Of a stretch of 64,000 nt of DNA, positions 46,980-59,125 are shown piece after piece (the stretch's first letter is position 1; the number at the start of each line of letters is the position of its first letter). Position numbers and translations under genes: made by a program. Source of the stretch: Adiantum capillus-veneris (taxonomy: Eukaryota; Streptophyta; Polypodiopsida; Polypodiales; Pteridaceae); NCBI GenBank assembly GCA_014529385.2, contig CM043944.1, positions 81,460,384 through 81,524,383 on the forward strand, in the 5' to 3' direction. The notes under the pieces were generated by a model. The model did not search any database. It saw nothing but the letters and a program-made list of their open reading frames with translations, and had not been told where the DNA came from.

Positions 46980-48330
46980 AATAGTAGCAGGCAAGAGTTA
47001 GAAACCACCCAATAGACTATGTAAAGGTACCAAGACTAAATGATTGGCCCTATGCCAAGGAAGTACCAAGGCAGTCCAATCCTACAATGATAAGGCCCAA
47101 GGCTCTACCAAAACAAATCAAAGAACTAAAACCACCTACAAAAACTACCAAAAATTGTACCTGAGAGTCCAAGGGTACTGCATGCACCAAAGAGATCAAG
47201 AACGTACAAAGGAATCTTCTAGTCAAAGGTAGATTTGGTACTATATAGGGAAGCACCAAGGAAGTATCATGCTAGATGTTTAGCTAAGTACCCAGGCACT
47301 TTCAAGACAAAGTAAACATACCAAAGCTAGCTAGAAGCAATACCAAATATAGTTGGGGGTAGTACCTATAAATACCAAAGAGACCATGGAAAAGTACCCG
47401 AGACAACCCTAGAATCATTAAAAGTACCAAACACTATTGTATGCTCTAAAGACCAAGGAGATGCGAAGGTAGTCCTAGAGAAAGCTATGATTGGTGGTAT
47501 ATCAAGGGACAACCAAGGAAGGTAGAGAAAATAACAAAAATATTAGAAGGTAGGAATTAAAAACTACCATGGAAAGGTGCCAAGACTAAACATTTGGCAC
47601 TATACTAAGGAGGTACCAAAGCGGTCCCATCCTACAATGATAAGGTCCAAGGCACTACCAAAACAATGCAAAAGGACCAAAACTACCTACAAAACTACCA
47701 AAAAGAGTACTAAAGAGTCCAAGGATACTTATGCACCAAAGAGATCAAGAACATACCAAGGCATCTTCTAGTCAAAGCTAGATTTGAAACTATAACAAGG
47801 AAGCACCAAGGCAGTACCATCCTAGATGTCTAAGTACCTAGGCTCTTCCAAGACAAAATAAACATACCAAAGCTAGCTAGAAGGAATACCAAATGTAGTT
47901 GTAGGTAATACCTATAAATCCCAAAGAGACCATGGAAAAGTACTTGAGATAGCCCTACAATCATTAAAAGTACCAAACAATGTTGTATGCACCAAAAACT
48001 AGGGAGATGCCAACGTAGTCCCAGAGAAAGCTACGATTGGTGGTATATCAAGGAAGCCTCAAGGCAGTACCAAGACAAAGCAAACTACCAAATTTAAGTA
48101 GAATTTGTACCAAGATTAGCTAGGGTAGGTTTTATAAATACCAAGAATACCATAGAAAGGTACCAAAGCAATCCTACGATAGTTAATTGTGCCAAAGAGT
48201 ATTGTATACACCAAAGAACAAGGATGTTGATGTACAAGGGAAACCTTTGATTGTATGCACAATCCAAAATTGCAAGATGTATTACCAAACTGCATTACAC
48301 AACTATCAATGAAGTATCAAATGTACCTAA
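46980..48330. repeat. About 548-bp tandem array, ACCAAG-rich (about 2.5 units)
   Basis: Two long units, about 46980-47525 and 47530-48070, plus a partial third unit to 48330. CCTACAATGA recurs at 47081 and 47631, and AAAGCTAxGATTGG at 47481 and 48027. Within each unit the hexamer family ACCAA(A/G)G recurs many times. It lies between the two minus-strand gene remnants and could be intronic or intergenic satellite. Confidence 0.8.
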
Positions 48331-48379
48331 ATGCCCTAATGTAAAACGTAGGAGTCCCTAGTTAAATAGACAAACTAGG

Positions 48380-49962
48380 ACCAAGGGAGCATTTACCATA
48401 CCTTCTCCTGCTCAAGCGTTGGTTTGCTTCAGGGTGGGCTTTCACCTCCTTCACCTCTTCATTATCAATTGGAATTTGGTTTTGGAGCTCTTGCAGTCAT
48501 GCTGTATACAATTTGATGTCCGTCTTTATCTGCTTGGCGACAACATTGTATCCCTCACACCTAAGCAGTGCCTCACTTTTTAGCTAGGTTGAGGTCCTCA
48601 TCTCAAAGAGCCTATCCATAGTGTGCACAATCTTGGCCAGCATCCTCTCCACCAATAACTCCAAATCAACGACATAGTCACAAACCGGCAAATTATGCCA
48701 ATAAGCCATAGCGGGCCACAGCCGGGGCCTGATCTCCGTGCACAAGTTGCTACCTGACTGTGTAATGTGAGGCTTTTACCCGCTATAATGGACAGCCTCA
48801 GAGGCATCATTTTCCTTTCTCCAACCCTCAATCTTCCACTCCAACCCCCCTCCTCTTTCTCTGCACATCTGAATAACTTTCTCACCAAACTTGGACCATG
48901 CCACGGTGTGGCCTACTGGGTCTTTCATTGTAGCATGGCACCTCTCAAAAGCGCACCCTTGAGAAAACTTCACTGTAATCTCTCCACAAGATGGTGGTGA
49001 GTGATACACCTTGTGGAAGAGCAGCTTGCAGTCGTCTATGAAGCGAGGGTGCACGTGATTAAGATAAGTCTTGGCAGCTTTGTTGTGCTTAAACTTGAAG
49101 ACTGTTAACCACCAATCCTCTAGGAGCATAACTTCATTTAGATCCTTTGGAAGCACCCCTAGTAGGCTTAGCCCATAATCCTTGTGTAGATCCTCTATTG
49201 TATGATAATTTGTGAGCATGGGGTAATCTTCCATTCTGCTTTTCTCTACAAACATAAAGTCAATTCACACATTCTAATAGTTAGAATGAATTTTTCTTAA
49301 ACAATATACATATAGTATCAAATCTCGTAACCTCTTAATCGGCATGTGCAGTGCAAATCGCAAACATGCAATTTGCACTAGGACACATGCAAGACCTTGT
49401 TTTGAAAATCAGCTACCTTAAACCCTAAACAACTACAGCTTTTATTTATGTATTGACATACAGATCAAACAATGTTCAACTAATCTGCATTAATAGTGCT
49501 GCATGCAAAAAATGTTCAATCTGTAGTTTTCATCACAATATGCACAACTCACCTCTAATCTTTGATGTAGACCTATTGTCGTTGTCAAGGATAGAAGACC
49601 CTCCATGTTCTAATTGCACAACTGAGAAACTCAGCTTGCTTGCATGAGTATTTGGTGTCCTCACTTCCTTGGACGACACAAACGGTGTGATCTTGGTGCT
49701 GCGAGGAGACATGAGCTTGGAGTTGCCCTTGGTAAACTTGGCTGCTCTCTCAAGAGTGGACTTAGTAGCAGCAGCCTTTCGTGGGGACCTTATAGCAACC
49801 AACAAAGGGGACACCAACAAGAGATTGGGATGAGCACAACAAAGAGGACGGCCGCATAGCACAATTCAATGCAGAGGAAGCTTGTGATGTGACAATAGGA
49901 AGGCCAATTGGCATGTCAATTCCAAGCGTAGAGGATAGCTCGTCTCGTATGGGAGAGAGCAA
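48380..49962 (-). pseudogene. Unrecognised two-exon gene with in-frame stops
   Basis: Exon 1, read from about 49860 to 49554, is basic and Ser/Thr-rich (A-A-K-F-T-K-G near 49730). A GT at about 49553 and an AG near 49250 define an intron. Exon 2 begins with K-S-R-M-E-D-Y-P-M-L and runs in one frame from 49255 through in-frame stops near 48776 and 48590 and one more to about 48380, roughly 290 codons. The persistent frame across stops indicates a once-coding exon. It contains W-W-L-T-V-F-K-F near 49110 and a helical C-terminal part. I do not recognise the family. It lies upstream of the FCP1-like remnant on the same strand. Confidence 0.45.
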
Positions 49963-50990
49963 TTTGTAGTGGTTGTCCTTGCAAAATTATTACACTAGAC
50001 ACATGTTTTTAGTCAAAAGTAGCTCATAATATAAAATTGGGAATTTCCCCCCCAAAAAAATAAGAATATAACATCTTTTGTTTTATGGCCATAACAAAGC
50101 AGCACAAAATAGGTGAATTCAAAATTGGTCTTTTTTTTGTACCACCAATACGTGCTTTCACCCGACAACAAAAATAGGTTTTTGAAAAAACATTACAATC
50201 AAATAGGGAGTACAAGCATCATGAAATAAGATTATGAAAGTGCTTGGAACACAATTGGTATTCATTATCGTTTGAATCTTCCAGTAGGGGCCTTAAAAAC
50301 CATGCATTATGCTCCAACAACCCATTGAAAATATGGAGGATAATTAATTGATGATTTGGAAAATTTGCTAAAGTCATTAGGAATAAATTGAAATTTCCAT
50401 TGTGTTGTTTTTGTTGAAATGTACTAGTACATCCACTTTGGAGGCTTGTCATGACCAAATGGTAACAAAATTTACCCATAACTTATTTTTCCTAAATAGA
50501 TTTGTTTTTTTGCCTCAAGCTCAAATAAGCATAAGAACAAATGACATGTTAAGAAAGAGTATTGACTTTTTCCCCAAGACCTGGAAGGACACTTCTATAT
50601 CCTGTTAGATTACCAAACTAGTATTAATGAGTATGTAAATAGGAAGCAAAGTTGACACATTAGTACCTCAATCATAGTGCACTTTGTCAATATCCTAAAT
50701 GATCATAAAATATTAAAATGATTGATGTTTGCATAATGATTGACTATTTCAAAACTTTTTTGGATATTGTTGTGGAGTTTTTGAAAATATTTTTTAGGAA
50801 GAAAACAACTCCGTAGATTTTAGAGCGCTTGCGATTGTGCAAGCAGAAGAGATCTGATGTGAAAATTTGCACAGTTAAGTTCCACATGTTACTTTAGCAA
50901 GTGGGAACGGAACATCCAATGGACAAGATGCTGAATTTGTATTATGTTTGAGGTTTGCAAAAGAGTCTCCAACCACTGTATTGGCTACAA
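49963..50990. other. AT-rich stretch without recognised genes
   Basis: No feature supported. Confidence 0.5.
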
Positions 50991-50999
50991 TTGACCTGG

Positions 51000-51981
51000 A
51001 AACAGTATCATTGGAATGGGTTTTGTTGGGACCACAGTAGCAGAGAGACCTCTAGGTGTTCCTCATTTAAATAAATCTAAGAAATAATCAGTGAAAAGTG
51101 ACTCTGAAGATGACATGAACAACAAAACAAAAGAGGATATGAGCTTGAAAGAGAATGAAGGTCCTCCTACACGATTAGAAAAGACCAAGGAAGCCAAAAA
51201 GAAGGCCCTCGTGGCGATGACAAGAAAGGAAAATCCTCAATAACAGACACCTCAAAATTGCATTGTACCAAATGTCAAAATGATGGTCATGCGACCATCG
51301 ACTATGCGCTGAATCAAATGTAGTGCGACATGATAAAGAATCACAACACCAGTCAATCTGGATATAACTTTTGGAACATGGCCAATTGGGAAACTCAAGA
51401 AACAACCAATGCAGTACAAGTTCCACAACAAGGGTAGCAACAAGAGACCCATCAAAACTATGCAAGCCCTTTGAATCAAGGACGTCAATTTGGCAGTTGA
51501 GGAGGCTTTGATTGGGGAGTAGGCCAACCATATTTTAACCCTCCAAGCAAAAAGATTTTTTCATTCTATTTGGATGATGATCGTTGGTGTAGTGAGTGTA
51601 AGGAGGCTACAAGATATGACCGCAAGAAAGTGAAGAAAGGAAAAGGGGCCAGTACATGTTGGAATTAGGGTTGCAGAGAAACGCACACAATTTGGAGAAG
51701 ATGAAGGAAGCTCAAGGCACACAATATAGGGGGATTTGGCAGTTGAGGAGGCTTTGATTGGGGAGTAGGCCAACCATATTTTAACCCTCCAAGCAAAAAG
51801 ATTTTTTCATTCTATTTGGATGATGATCGTTGGTGTAGTGAGTGTAAGGAGGCTACAAGATATGACCGCAAGAAAGTGAAGAAAGGAAAGGGGCCAGTAC
51901 ATGTTGGAATTAGGGTTGCAGAGAAACACACACAGTTTGGAGAAGATGAAGGAAGCTCAAGGAACACAATATAGGGGGATT
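51000..51981 (+). pseudogene. Zinc-knuckle gag-like remnant
   Basis: Plus-strand frames show a Lys/Glu-rich region (51080-51240). A CCHC-like knuckle follows near 51262 (C-T-K-C-Q-N-D-G-H), with the last Cys changed to Tyr. A second Cys pair lies near 51587 (W-C-S-E-C). Stops interrupt it several times. Zinc knuckles of this type occur in retroelement gag proteins, which bind RNA. The last part is duplicated (see tandem repeat). Confidence 0.45.
51490..51981. repeat. 246-bp tandem duplication
   Basis: 51490-51735 and 51736-51981 are nearly identical; both begin TTGGCAGTTGAGGAGGC. Only a few substitutions separate them, so the duplication is recent. Confidence 0.95.
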
Positions 51982-52266
51982 TAACATTTGCGAGTTTTTC
52001 ATTTCAAGTTTTTTTGACAATTTTAGCAATCTTTAGAGTTTTTTAAACCAAATATGTGTCATAGCATAAAGTATCTATTTAATGTAATTTTCAATCATCA
52101 TAAGACTCCTTATATGTGTGGTTGACGGAGAGAGAAAGTATAAATTCTAGAGAGATAGTATTTATGCGCGTTACCATTGGAAGAAGAGATCATAAATCCT
52201 TGAGAGAGAGCGAGTGACTTCTCTTCTAGAGAGAGAAAGTAAAATCATAGAGTTGTATATCACTAC

Positions 52267-52268
<2 letters not shown>

Positions 52269-52337
<69 letters not shown>
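52269..52337. repeat. (GA)n microsatellite
   Basis: About 69 bp of uninterrupted GA repeat. The adjacent 52440-52570 contains two imperfect copies of a segment with ATAATCCACAGCATAT (52443 and 52507). Confidence 0.95.
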
Positions 52338-52341
<4 letters not shown>

Positions 52342-52912
52342 GAGGGCATAACGACGTGAAAATGTAAACAAATAAAATCACCATTTCACAACTCATGCCA
52401 TTAGAGTCAAATACGCTCGCAGCGCATGTGATCAGAGTCAAATAATCCACAGCATATAAACATGCGATAAAGTAAAAAATAATGTAAAATAGAGACAACA
52501 CTATTTTTAGAGTTAAATAATCCACAGCATATATAAATGTGATGAAGTCAAAAATCATGCCAGATAGAGACAATACTATTTTCCCCAAGCTTGAGCTTTT
52601 TGAAACAACGTAAGTTTGAGGATGTAAGTACATTCACTAAACTACCACAGGATAAGATCAAAATTAGAGTACAAAAATGGATAGTCGCCATAAATGTAAT
52701 GGTCACTCTAAAAGGCAAGTAATTTTCTCCCAAATAGCTTGCAAGTTGCTTCATGTCTTTTGCTTGAAATTTGAAATCCTTTGCTGCATAAACAATGTTT
52801 TTTCACGATAAATAATCACAAGTTTAATAAACCAAAATAAATACAAAAAACACTTTAATATCATAGATCAATATTCTAGTTGAGTGAACGATGCATACCA
52901 AACCAGCTGTAA

Positions 52913-55900
52913 TTAAATGGAGGGAGAAATCCTCCTTGGTTGTACAAGAATAAAGGCGATGTCCATTGGTGAGAGGGTTGGCTGATGAATAATCATGTGC
53001 TCCTTAGGTTCAAGTCCGAGCACTTTTGTGTACACATAGTACATATGTTGCATGCCAAAAAGGATTTGTTGGTATTCTCTCGATTTTGAAAATCTGGACA
53101 CGTGTATGTTGGACTCTATTTTATATGAATCTCATAACTATTTTCAGTGAGAACTCGGAAAACTACATGCTCTTGAGACCTTTTCACTTCATCCAAAAAT
53201 ATAATTGTCATACTATTACATGCTTCCAATTTCTTCATGGCCTCTTTAGAGATTCCATGCCTCCACTTTTTCTTCCTCGAGCTGCCACCACCTTCTTTGC
53301 AGTCACCAGCAAGAGGTTGTGGATTTACCATTGAATTCTATGTCCGAAATCCACTCTGATGCAGCGTGGCAAGTTCCTGTGTGGAGATATCTGTCCCTCT
53401 TGCTACTGGACAAACATTTGGAGCAGGAGGTAAATCTTTGACTTGTCTTTTGATTGATTGAGTATGCAAAATATCATGATTACAAAACCATAACCCTCGC
53501 TCAATTGTTTTACCCTTGAACATTCTTTCGGACCATATACATGGAGCAACAAGACCAATTGAGCGACTATGCAAGATATTGTCACAATTTTTTCTCCCTA
53601 CTATTCCAAAACATTTTCTTTGACTTTGAATGGGCATTCTCCTGAGGGCCCACTGAGTGCGTGGCACATCACTCTCAAACACATTGTTTCTTTGAGATGA
53701 CAAAGGTGTGGTTGTTTCTTTTTGAGATCCAATATCATCATCACTGTCACTAATTTGCAGCGGAATGTTGGAAATTCCTGGTCCTTGGGTATCAAACTTG
53801 ATTTTTTTGGGTCGACCGCGATGGTTTCGTTGCTTAGATTCCATGACATATTCCGGCCGATGGGAGCTACTTGTTCCTGTTTTGCCCCTCTTTTTGCGTT
53901 GTACTGTTTCTTTGTCTCCATGCAAAATTGGCTATGCATACATGGGAGTCCTTGCAAAACAGCCTCGTGTAATAGATGGGCCACGTTGGTTGGAGTTGGA
54001 GTTTGCCGAGATTCAACTCGAGAAAGCAAGGTCTCCATTGTGGGACTCGTTCCTATATAATGCCCAATAGTATATCCCAAATGCTCTTCACATTGAATAT
54101 ATGAGTTTATAACATCTGTTACACATGCATCATACAAGGATATTTTTCTCTTTCCACCTTCACCCGCTAACCAACTGGCATGTACACTTTCTGATAAATT
54201 AACAATGGGAATTTGTGCCCGCTCCCACGGACTTAGACCACCCTATGAAATTCAAAAAAACATGAATTAAAATTTATAAATTTCATGTATGAAAGGCTTA
54301 TAAATTTTTCTAAAAATATAAATTGTCATAAAGGTACTTACATCTGTTCCAATTCCTCCCTAGTGTGAAATTCGTTGCTCCCACCATTTAAACCATCTGC
54401 TCACTCTTGTGATGCTCTCTGTAGATAGATGCTGTCTCCACCATTTTTGAATTGAAAGTGCCTTTTGAGATGCAAGCACAATGGTCTTACAAGCTCTCCA
54501 TTCCTCACACATATCAATGTGTTGATTTGTTAGATGTTGAGGTATCCACTTTTTAGCATATTTGTGGAGACTATGCTCCCAATAATAGGCATGACCGTTC
54601 ACGTCCCTCCATGATATTATCTCGCCCGCCATTGAAGACTGTTCGAATAGCATTCCAATTTGCACCAGCCTCATCAAAAATAAAACCTGCAAAGTTAACT
54701 GCACCATGTCCGTACTTTTCCATTGTTGAATTAAGGTTCTCCCAAAAAATAACTTGAGTCTTTGCATCCTCCTCTTTAGTTTCACATATAGCAATTATTT
54801 GTAGTGATCGTATGCTGCAAGATATTCAACATAAACATTTTCACACATCTTCTTTTATTTAATGATAAAAAAATACGAGATATTTAAATACTTAAAGATT
54901 ACTTTGGATCATAAGCTGAGCATGACATTGTTGCCCATCCATCTATTCTATGGGTAAAATCAAAATGTACCCACGCATTTCTTAAGTCACCAGTTTCAGT
55001 TCTTTTCATCCAATTTACTAGATCAATCCCAGAACCTGGTCCTTTAGTGGACATTTTAAATAGGAAGCACATGTCATCCTCTTCACCCTGTCCAGGAAAT
55101 CTACTCCCATGGAAAAAAGGAAACATGCACTTTTTTTGAAGCAATAAAATATTATCATATCCATCCCCAATAACAACACCTTGACTCTTCCTCTCCTTTG
55201 AAACAATTGAAGGAAACCTACACGATGCATCACAAGAAAGCTAAATTTATAATAGTTAAAAAATTAACAAATTCAAGGAACAAAATTGAGTTTCTCTTAC
55301 CCTTTGGTTTGAACCAGTGGCATCATTTCTTCCAAAAAATCATTGAATTGTACATCGGCTGTAACTTCAGCTTCCTCATCAATCAAGGAGTGAAGCACAA
55401 GTTGTTGAGCCACCAACATTTGAATTTTTCTTTGGCCACACTTTTCTATTTTTAGTACTGCACCTACTAGTTTCTGCACTCTTGAAATAGCAGCCCTAGA
55501 GGTTCCTGCCTTAACATTATGACAATGTTTACCAACATGTATTGCCAGTCGTGACATTGTACCATCTCTAGGCAAAACATAATAGATTTTGCAGGGACAA
55601 GCAACAACACAAGTAACAACCTTCTGACAATAATGACAAGTTATTGTTGTATTCTCTTCCATTGCAAGGTAGTGCTTTTTGACCTGTCTGTCCAAATATC
55701 CATGAAAATCTCTACTATTTATTTCTTGTTCCTTAATATAATGAGGACATGTTGAATAATTGCACTGCATGCATCCCAAACAGTGGCTTAGACGAATTGT
55801 GCATGCTATTGCCATGGTTGTCACAGATGGGCGAGTCCACAAGTGACCATCAAAGCGTTGTTCCATCCCTGTCATTCGTTTTGTTTTATCCTGAGTCGCA

Positions 55901-56421
55901 GGTAACTCAAAACACAAATTTCCATCATAATGTTGCGCAAGTTCAGCAACTTGCAAAGGAGCTCCACATAATGTTAACAGATCATTTAACTTTTTTGCCC
56001 CTGGATTTTGTTGAATCCAAATGACGATTGACTGAGTTTTGAGCTGTCCTATATTGTCACCACTACTTTCAAGATGCACAATGCTTAAAACATCTTCAGA
56101 TATCTCTTTGTCATTTCCTTTCTCATTGTCAAATACCTGTATAAATGTGTCTGAATGAAGCAGCTCAAACAAGCTCGAAAAAGATCCATCTATTAAGGAA
56201 TGCTGATGACCTTTGATATCCCGCTGTGGTTGCAGTAAGACTTTTGTTAGGCCACAATCACTTTCAATAAGAGCAGATAGTGATTGAAAATGGCAAGATG
56301 GAGGCAGCAAACTCTGCAAATAGTAAGCACTAAGCAACAATGAGTTTCCCTTCAACTGAATGTCGCGGTTGACTATCTGACCACCAACCTTCCAAGTTAT
56401 TGTTACTTTCATGTTGAACAT
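52913..56421 (-). pseudogene. MULE-like transposase, four exons, Cys/His N-terminus, AT-hook and SWIM-type finger; disrupted
   Basis: Exons on the minus strand: 56421-55301, 55217-54903, 54814-54342 and 54242-52913, with GT-AG introns. Exon 1 (about 374 codons) has two Cys/His clusters: C-M-Q-C ... C-P-H near 55765, and C-H-Y-C ... I-H-V-G-K-H-C-H near 55630-55530. The core shows H-F-D-F-T-H-R-I-D-G-W in exon 2 (54960) and G-F-I-F-D-E-A-G-A-N-W-N in exon 3 (54670), then R-E-R-S-C and W-E-H-S-L, which resemble the D, D and E-region layout of MULE transposases. Exon 4 has an AT-hook (R-G-R-P-K-K, near 53815) and a SWIM-like C-P-D-F ... C-x-H near 53060-53110, usual at MULE C-termini. Disruptions: frameshifts near 54595, 53930 and 53060, and stops at 53338 and 53116. 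Transposase cuts and joins element ends. It is divergent from the ParB-methyltransferase gene. Confidence 0.6.
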
Positions 56422-56734
56422 ATTCTCTCAAGCAAAAGATTACAGGGTGGAGATGCGAGAAAACTATGGTGGATTAAGTGAAGGTGGTGAAGGTTAATGA
56501 AAGTTAAAGATAAAGTGAAGGTTAATGAAACTGGTGAAGGTTAATGAAAGATGTGAAGGTTAAAGAAAGTGAAAGATTGGTAGGTAGACGAAAAGACAGT
56601 TGCATAAGATCTTGTGACGGCTCCAATGGTGAGAGGGCAGCGCGCCTTCTCACCATGCCTTTGAAGGCATGGGGGAGCTCCAGTGGAGCTCCTATTGGAC
56701 CTCCTCCGGTGGATCGCGCGAGCCTGGATAGGTA

Positions 56735-57063
56735 AGCGCGCGCGCACAAACACACACACACACTCACACTCACACAATGATACTTATGCATATGCACACA
56801 TCACACTTGCATACACACACACATTACACTTGCATACACACACACTGACACTCACACTCACACAATGATACTTATGCATATGCACACATCACACTTGCAT
56901 ACACACACACACGTTACACTTGCATACACACACACTCAGTAAAACAATGACACATACACATATACACACTTGCATTCACAGACATCAAAACACTTGCACA
57001 CATAGCACAAACACACACACAATCATGCATATGCACACACATTACACTTGCATACACACACAC

Positions 57064-57136
<73 letters not shown>

Positions 57137-57265
57137 AACACTTGCATTCACAACATCAACACACTTGCATACACACACATACATACAGACATACACATAT
57201 ATAAACACTTGCACACATAGCACAAACACACACACAATCATGCATATGCACACACATTACACTTG

Positions 57266-57347
<82 letters not shown>

Positions 57348-57475
57348 AACACTTGCATTCACAACATCAACACACTTGCATTCACAACATCAACACACTT
57401 GCATACATAGCACAAACACACACATAATCATGCATACAGACACACACATATTACACTTGCATTCACACACACAAT

Positions 57476-57543
<68 letters not shown>

Positions 57544-57638
57544 AACACTTGCATTCACAACATCAACACACTTGCATACATAGCACAAACACACACATAA
57601 TCATGCATACAGACACACACACATTACACTTGCATACA

Positions 57639-57692
<54 letters not shown>

Positions 57693-57830
57693 AACACTTG
57701 CATTCACAACATCAACACACTTGCATACACACACATACATACAGACATACACATATATAAACACTTGCACACATAGCACAAACACACACACAATCATGCA
57801 TATGCACACACATTACACTTGCATACACAC

Positions 57831-57901
<71 letters not shown>

Positions 57902-58125
57902 AACACTTGCATTCACAACATCAACACACTTGCATTCACAACATCAACACACTTGCATACATAGCACAAACACACACATAATCATGCATACAGACACACA
58001 CATGTTACACTTGCATTCACACACACAATCATGCATACATCCACACACACACACACATATAAACACTTGCATTCACACACATCAACATACTTGCATACAA
58101 GACACCATGCATACACACATACACA
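56735..58125. repeat. Compound (CA)n array with higher-order repeats between divergent genes
   Basis: About 1.4 kb in which long (AC)n tracts alternate with a recurring segment containing ATATAAACACTTGCATTCAC, CATCAACACACTTGCATAC and AATCATGCATA(C/T). The recurring segment appears at intervals of roughly 140-200 bp. ORFs reading His-Thr or Cys-Val through it are artefacts. It occupies the space between the transposase start (56421) and the ParB-methyltransferase start (58342), where promoters for both would lie. Confidence 0.9.
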
Positions 58126-58215
58126 CTTACAGTAACAATTACAATGATGTAAGAACAGCTCGTTGTAGAGAAGAGGTATACAAATGTCAAAGTGGATTTG
58201 TATTTTTCCTTGCCA

Positions 58216-58290
58216 TGAGCAAGTTGAGAATGGTTTTTTTTTTTTAATTTGCATTTTATGCCATTACGCTGCCGAAATTTAGAAGTTTAT
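58216..58290 (+). repeat. Upstream copy of the element-specific AT-rich repeat
   Basis: GCAAGTTGAGAATGG, a T-run, then ATGCCATTACGCTGCCGAAATTT. The same order is found in the array at 62622-63060 (GCAAGTATGGAATGG, T-run, ATGCCGTTATGCTGCCGAAATTT). It lies just before the ParB-methyltransferase start codon. Confidence 0.7.
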
Positions 58291-58827
58291 ATTTGTATTT
58301 TCATTGCTAAGAAGATTTTTGTTGTTTGTGGTTGATAGTTTATGGCTCATAAACCATCTAAACGTGGCAGAACAGGTATCTCTCAAAGTAAGTTCAAATA
58401 CATTAAGCTATTTGTGTTCTTTTTATTTGTCTCCACATACTCACTAAACTAGTTGTGTTCTTATTGTTTTTTGCTTGTAGGAGTAGGATACATATTAAGG
58501 TCTGGCACTACAAGGCATAGGGCCAATGCACGATCTTCCATTGCTTCTTCCAATGTCCGTCTAAAGGAGGATATTTTGGGTGATGTGCATGAAGAAGAGG
58601 ATATATTGAGTGATGTGCATGAAGAAGAGGTGTTCATAGATATTCATGCTACACAAGGTGAAAGTGGTGGCTCACAGCGTGTCTGAAGCAACGACAATTG
58701 TTGCTAAACCTCCCGATCATCCAACAGTATTTGGAAAGGCTGTTCATGGTCGAATATTGGAGGAGGTTGTAGAGGGTTTTATTGTAAAGAGAGGTGGGAA
58801 CCTCCTCGCATTCCTCTCTGCAGATTA

Positions 58828-59125
58828 ATGGAAAATGAAGCCATTAGAGCGGTGGGTCCAGGCACTGAGGTCTTGGTGAAAAGGTTTGAGATGTCTGGAT
58901 ACAGTGTGCTTGGAGCTCCATTTCTTGTGTCATTTAAGAAGCCAGGCCATGATCAACATTATGTTTCCAACTTAGACAAAGATGAATGGGGGCCTATTTG
59001 GCGAGAAATAAGCGATGATTTTGAGAATTCCCTTCCCCTTGAGTGGGAAGACTTAAGGGAAAAAAAATTTATCGTTTGGGATGGTAATCACCGTTTGAAA
59101 ACTTGGATGCACTTAATAAAAACAC
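58828..59125 (+). other. ParB/sulfiredoxin-like domain region
   Basis: In exon 2, an alpha/beta segment (K-R-F-E-M-S-G-Y, F-L-V-S-F) is followed by W-E-D-L and then V-W-D-G-N-H-R-L near 59075. In ParB-type N-terminal domains a G-x-H-R motif binds nucleotide and DNA. Outside plants, ParB-like domains fused to DNA methyltransferases are known from phages and mobile elements. Assignment rests mainly on this one motif. Confidence 0.5.

Noticed and set aside
56914-57912. Many ORFs encoding His-Thr or Cys-Val repeats
   Set aside because: Pure (CA)n and (TG)n microsatellite translation.
58684-58828. An extra intron in exon 2 of the ParB-methyltransferase gene to avoid the stop
   Set aside because: No convincing GT-AG pair restores coding; two opposite frameshifts explain the reading-frame change and return.
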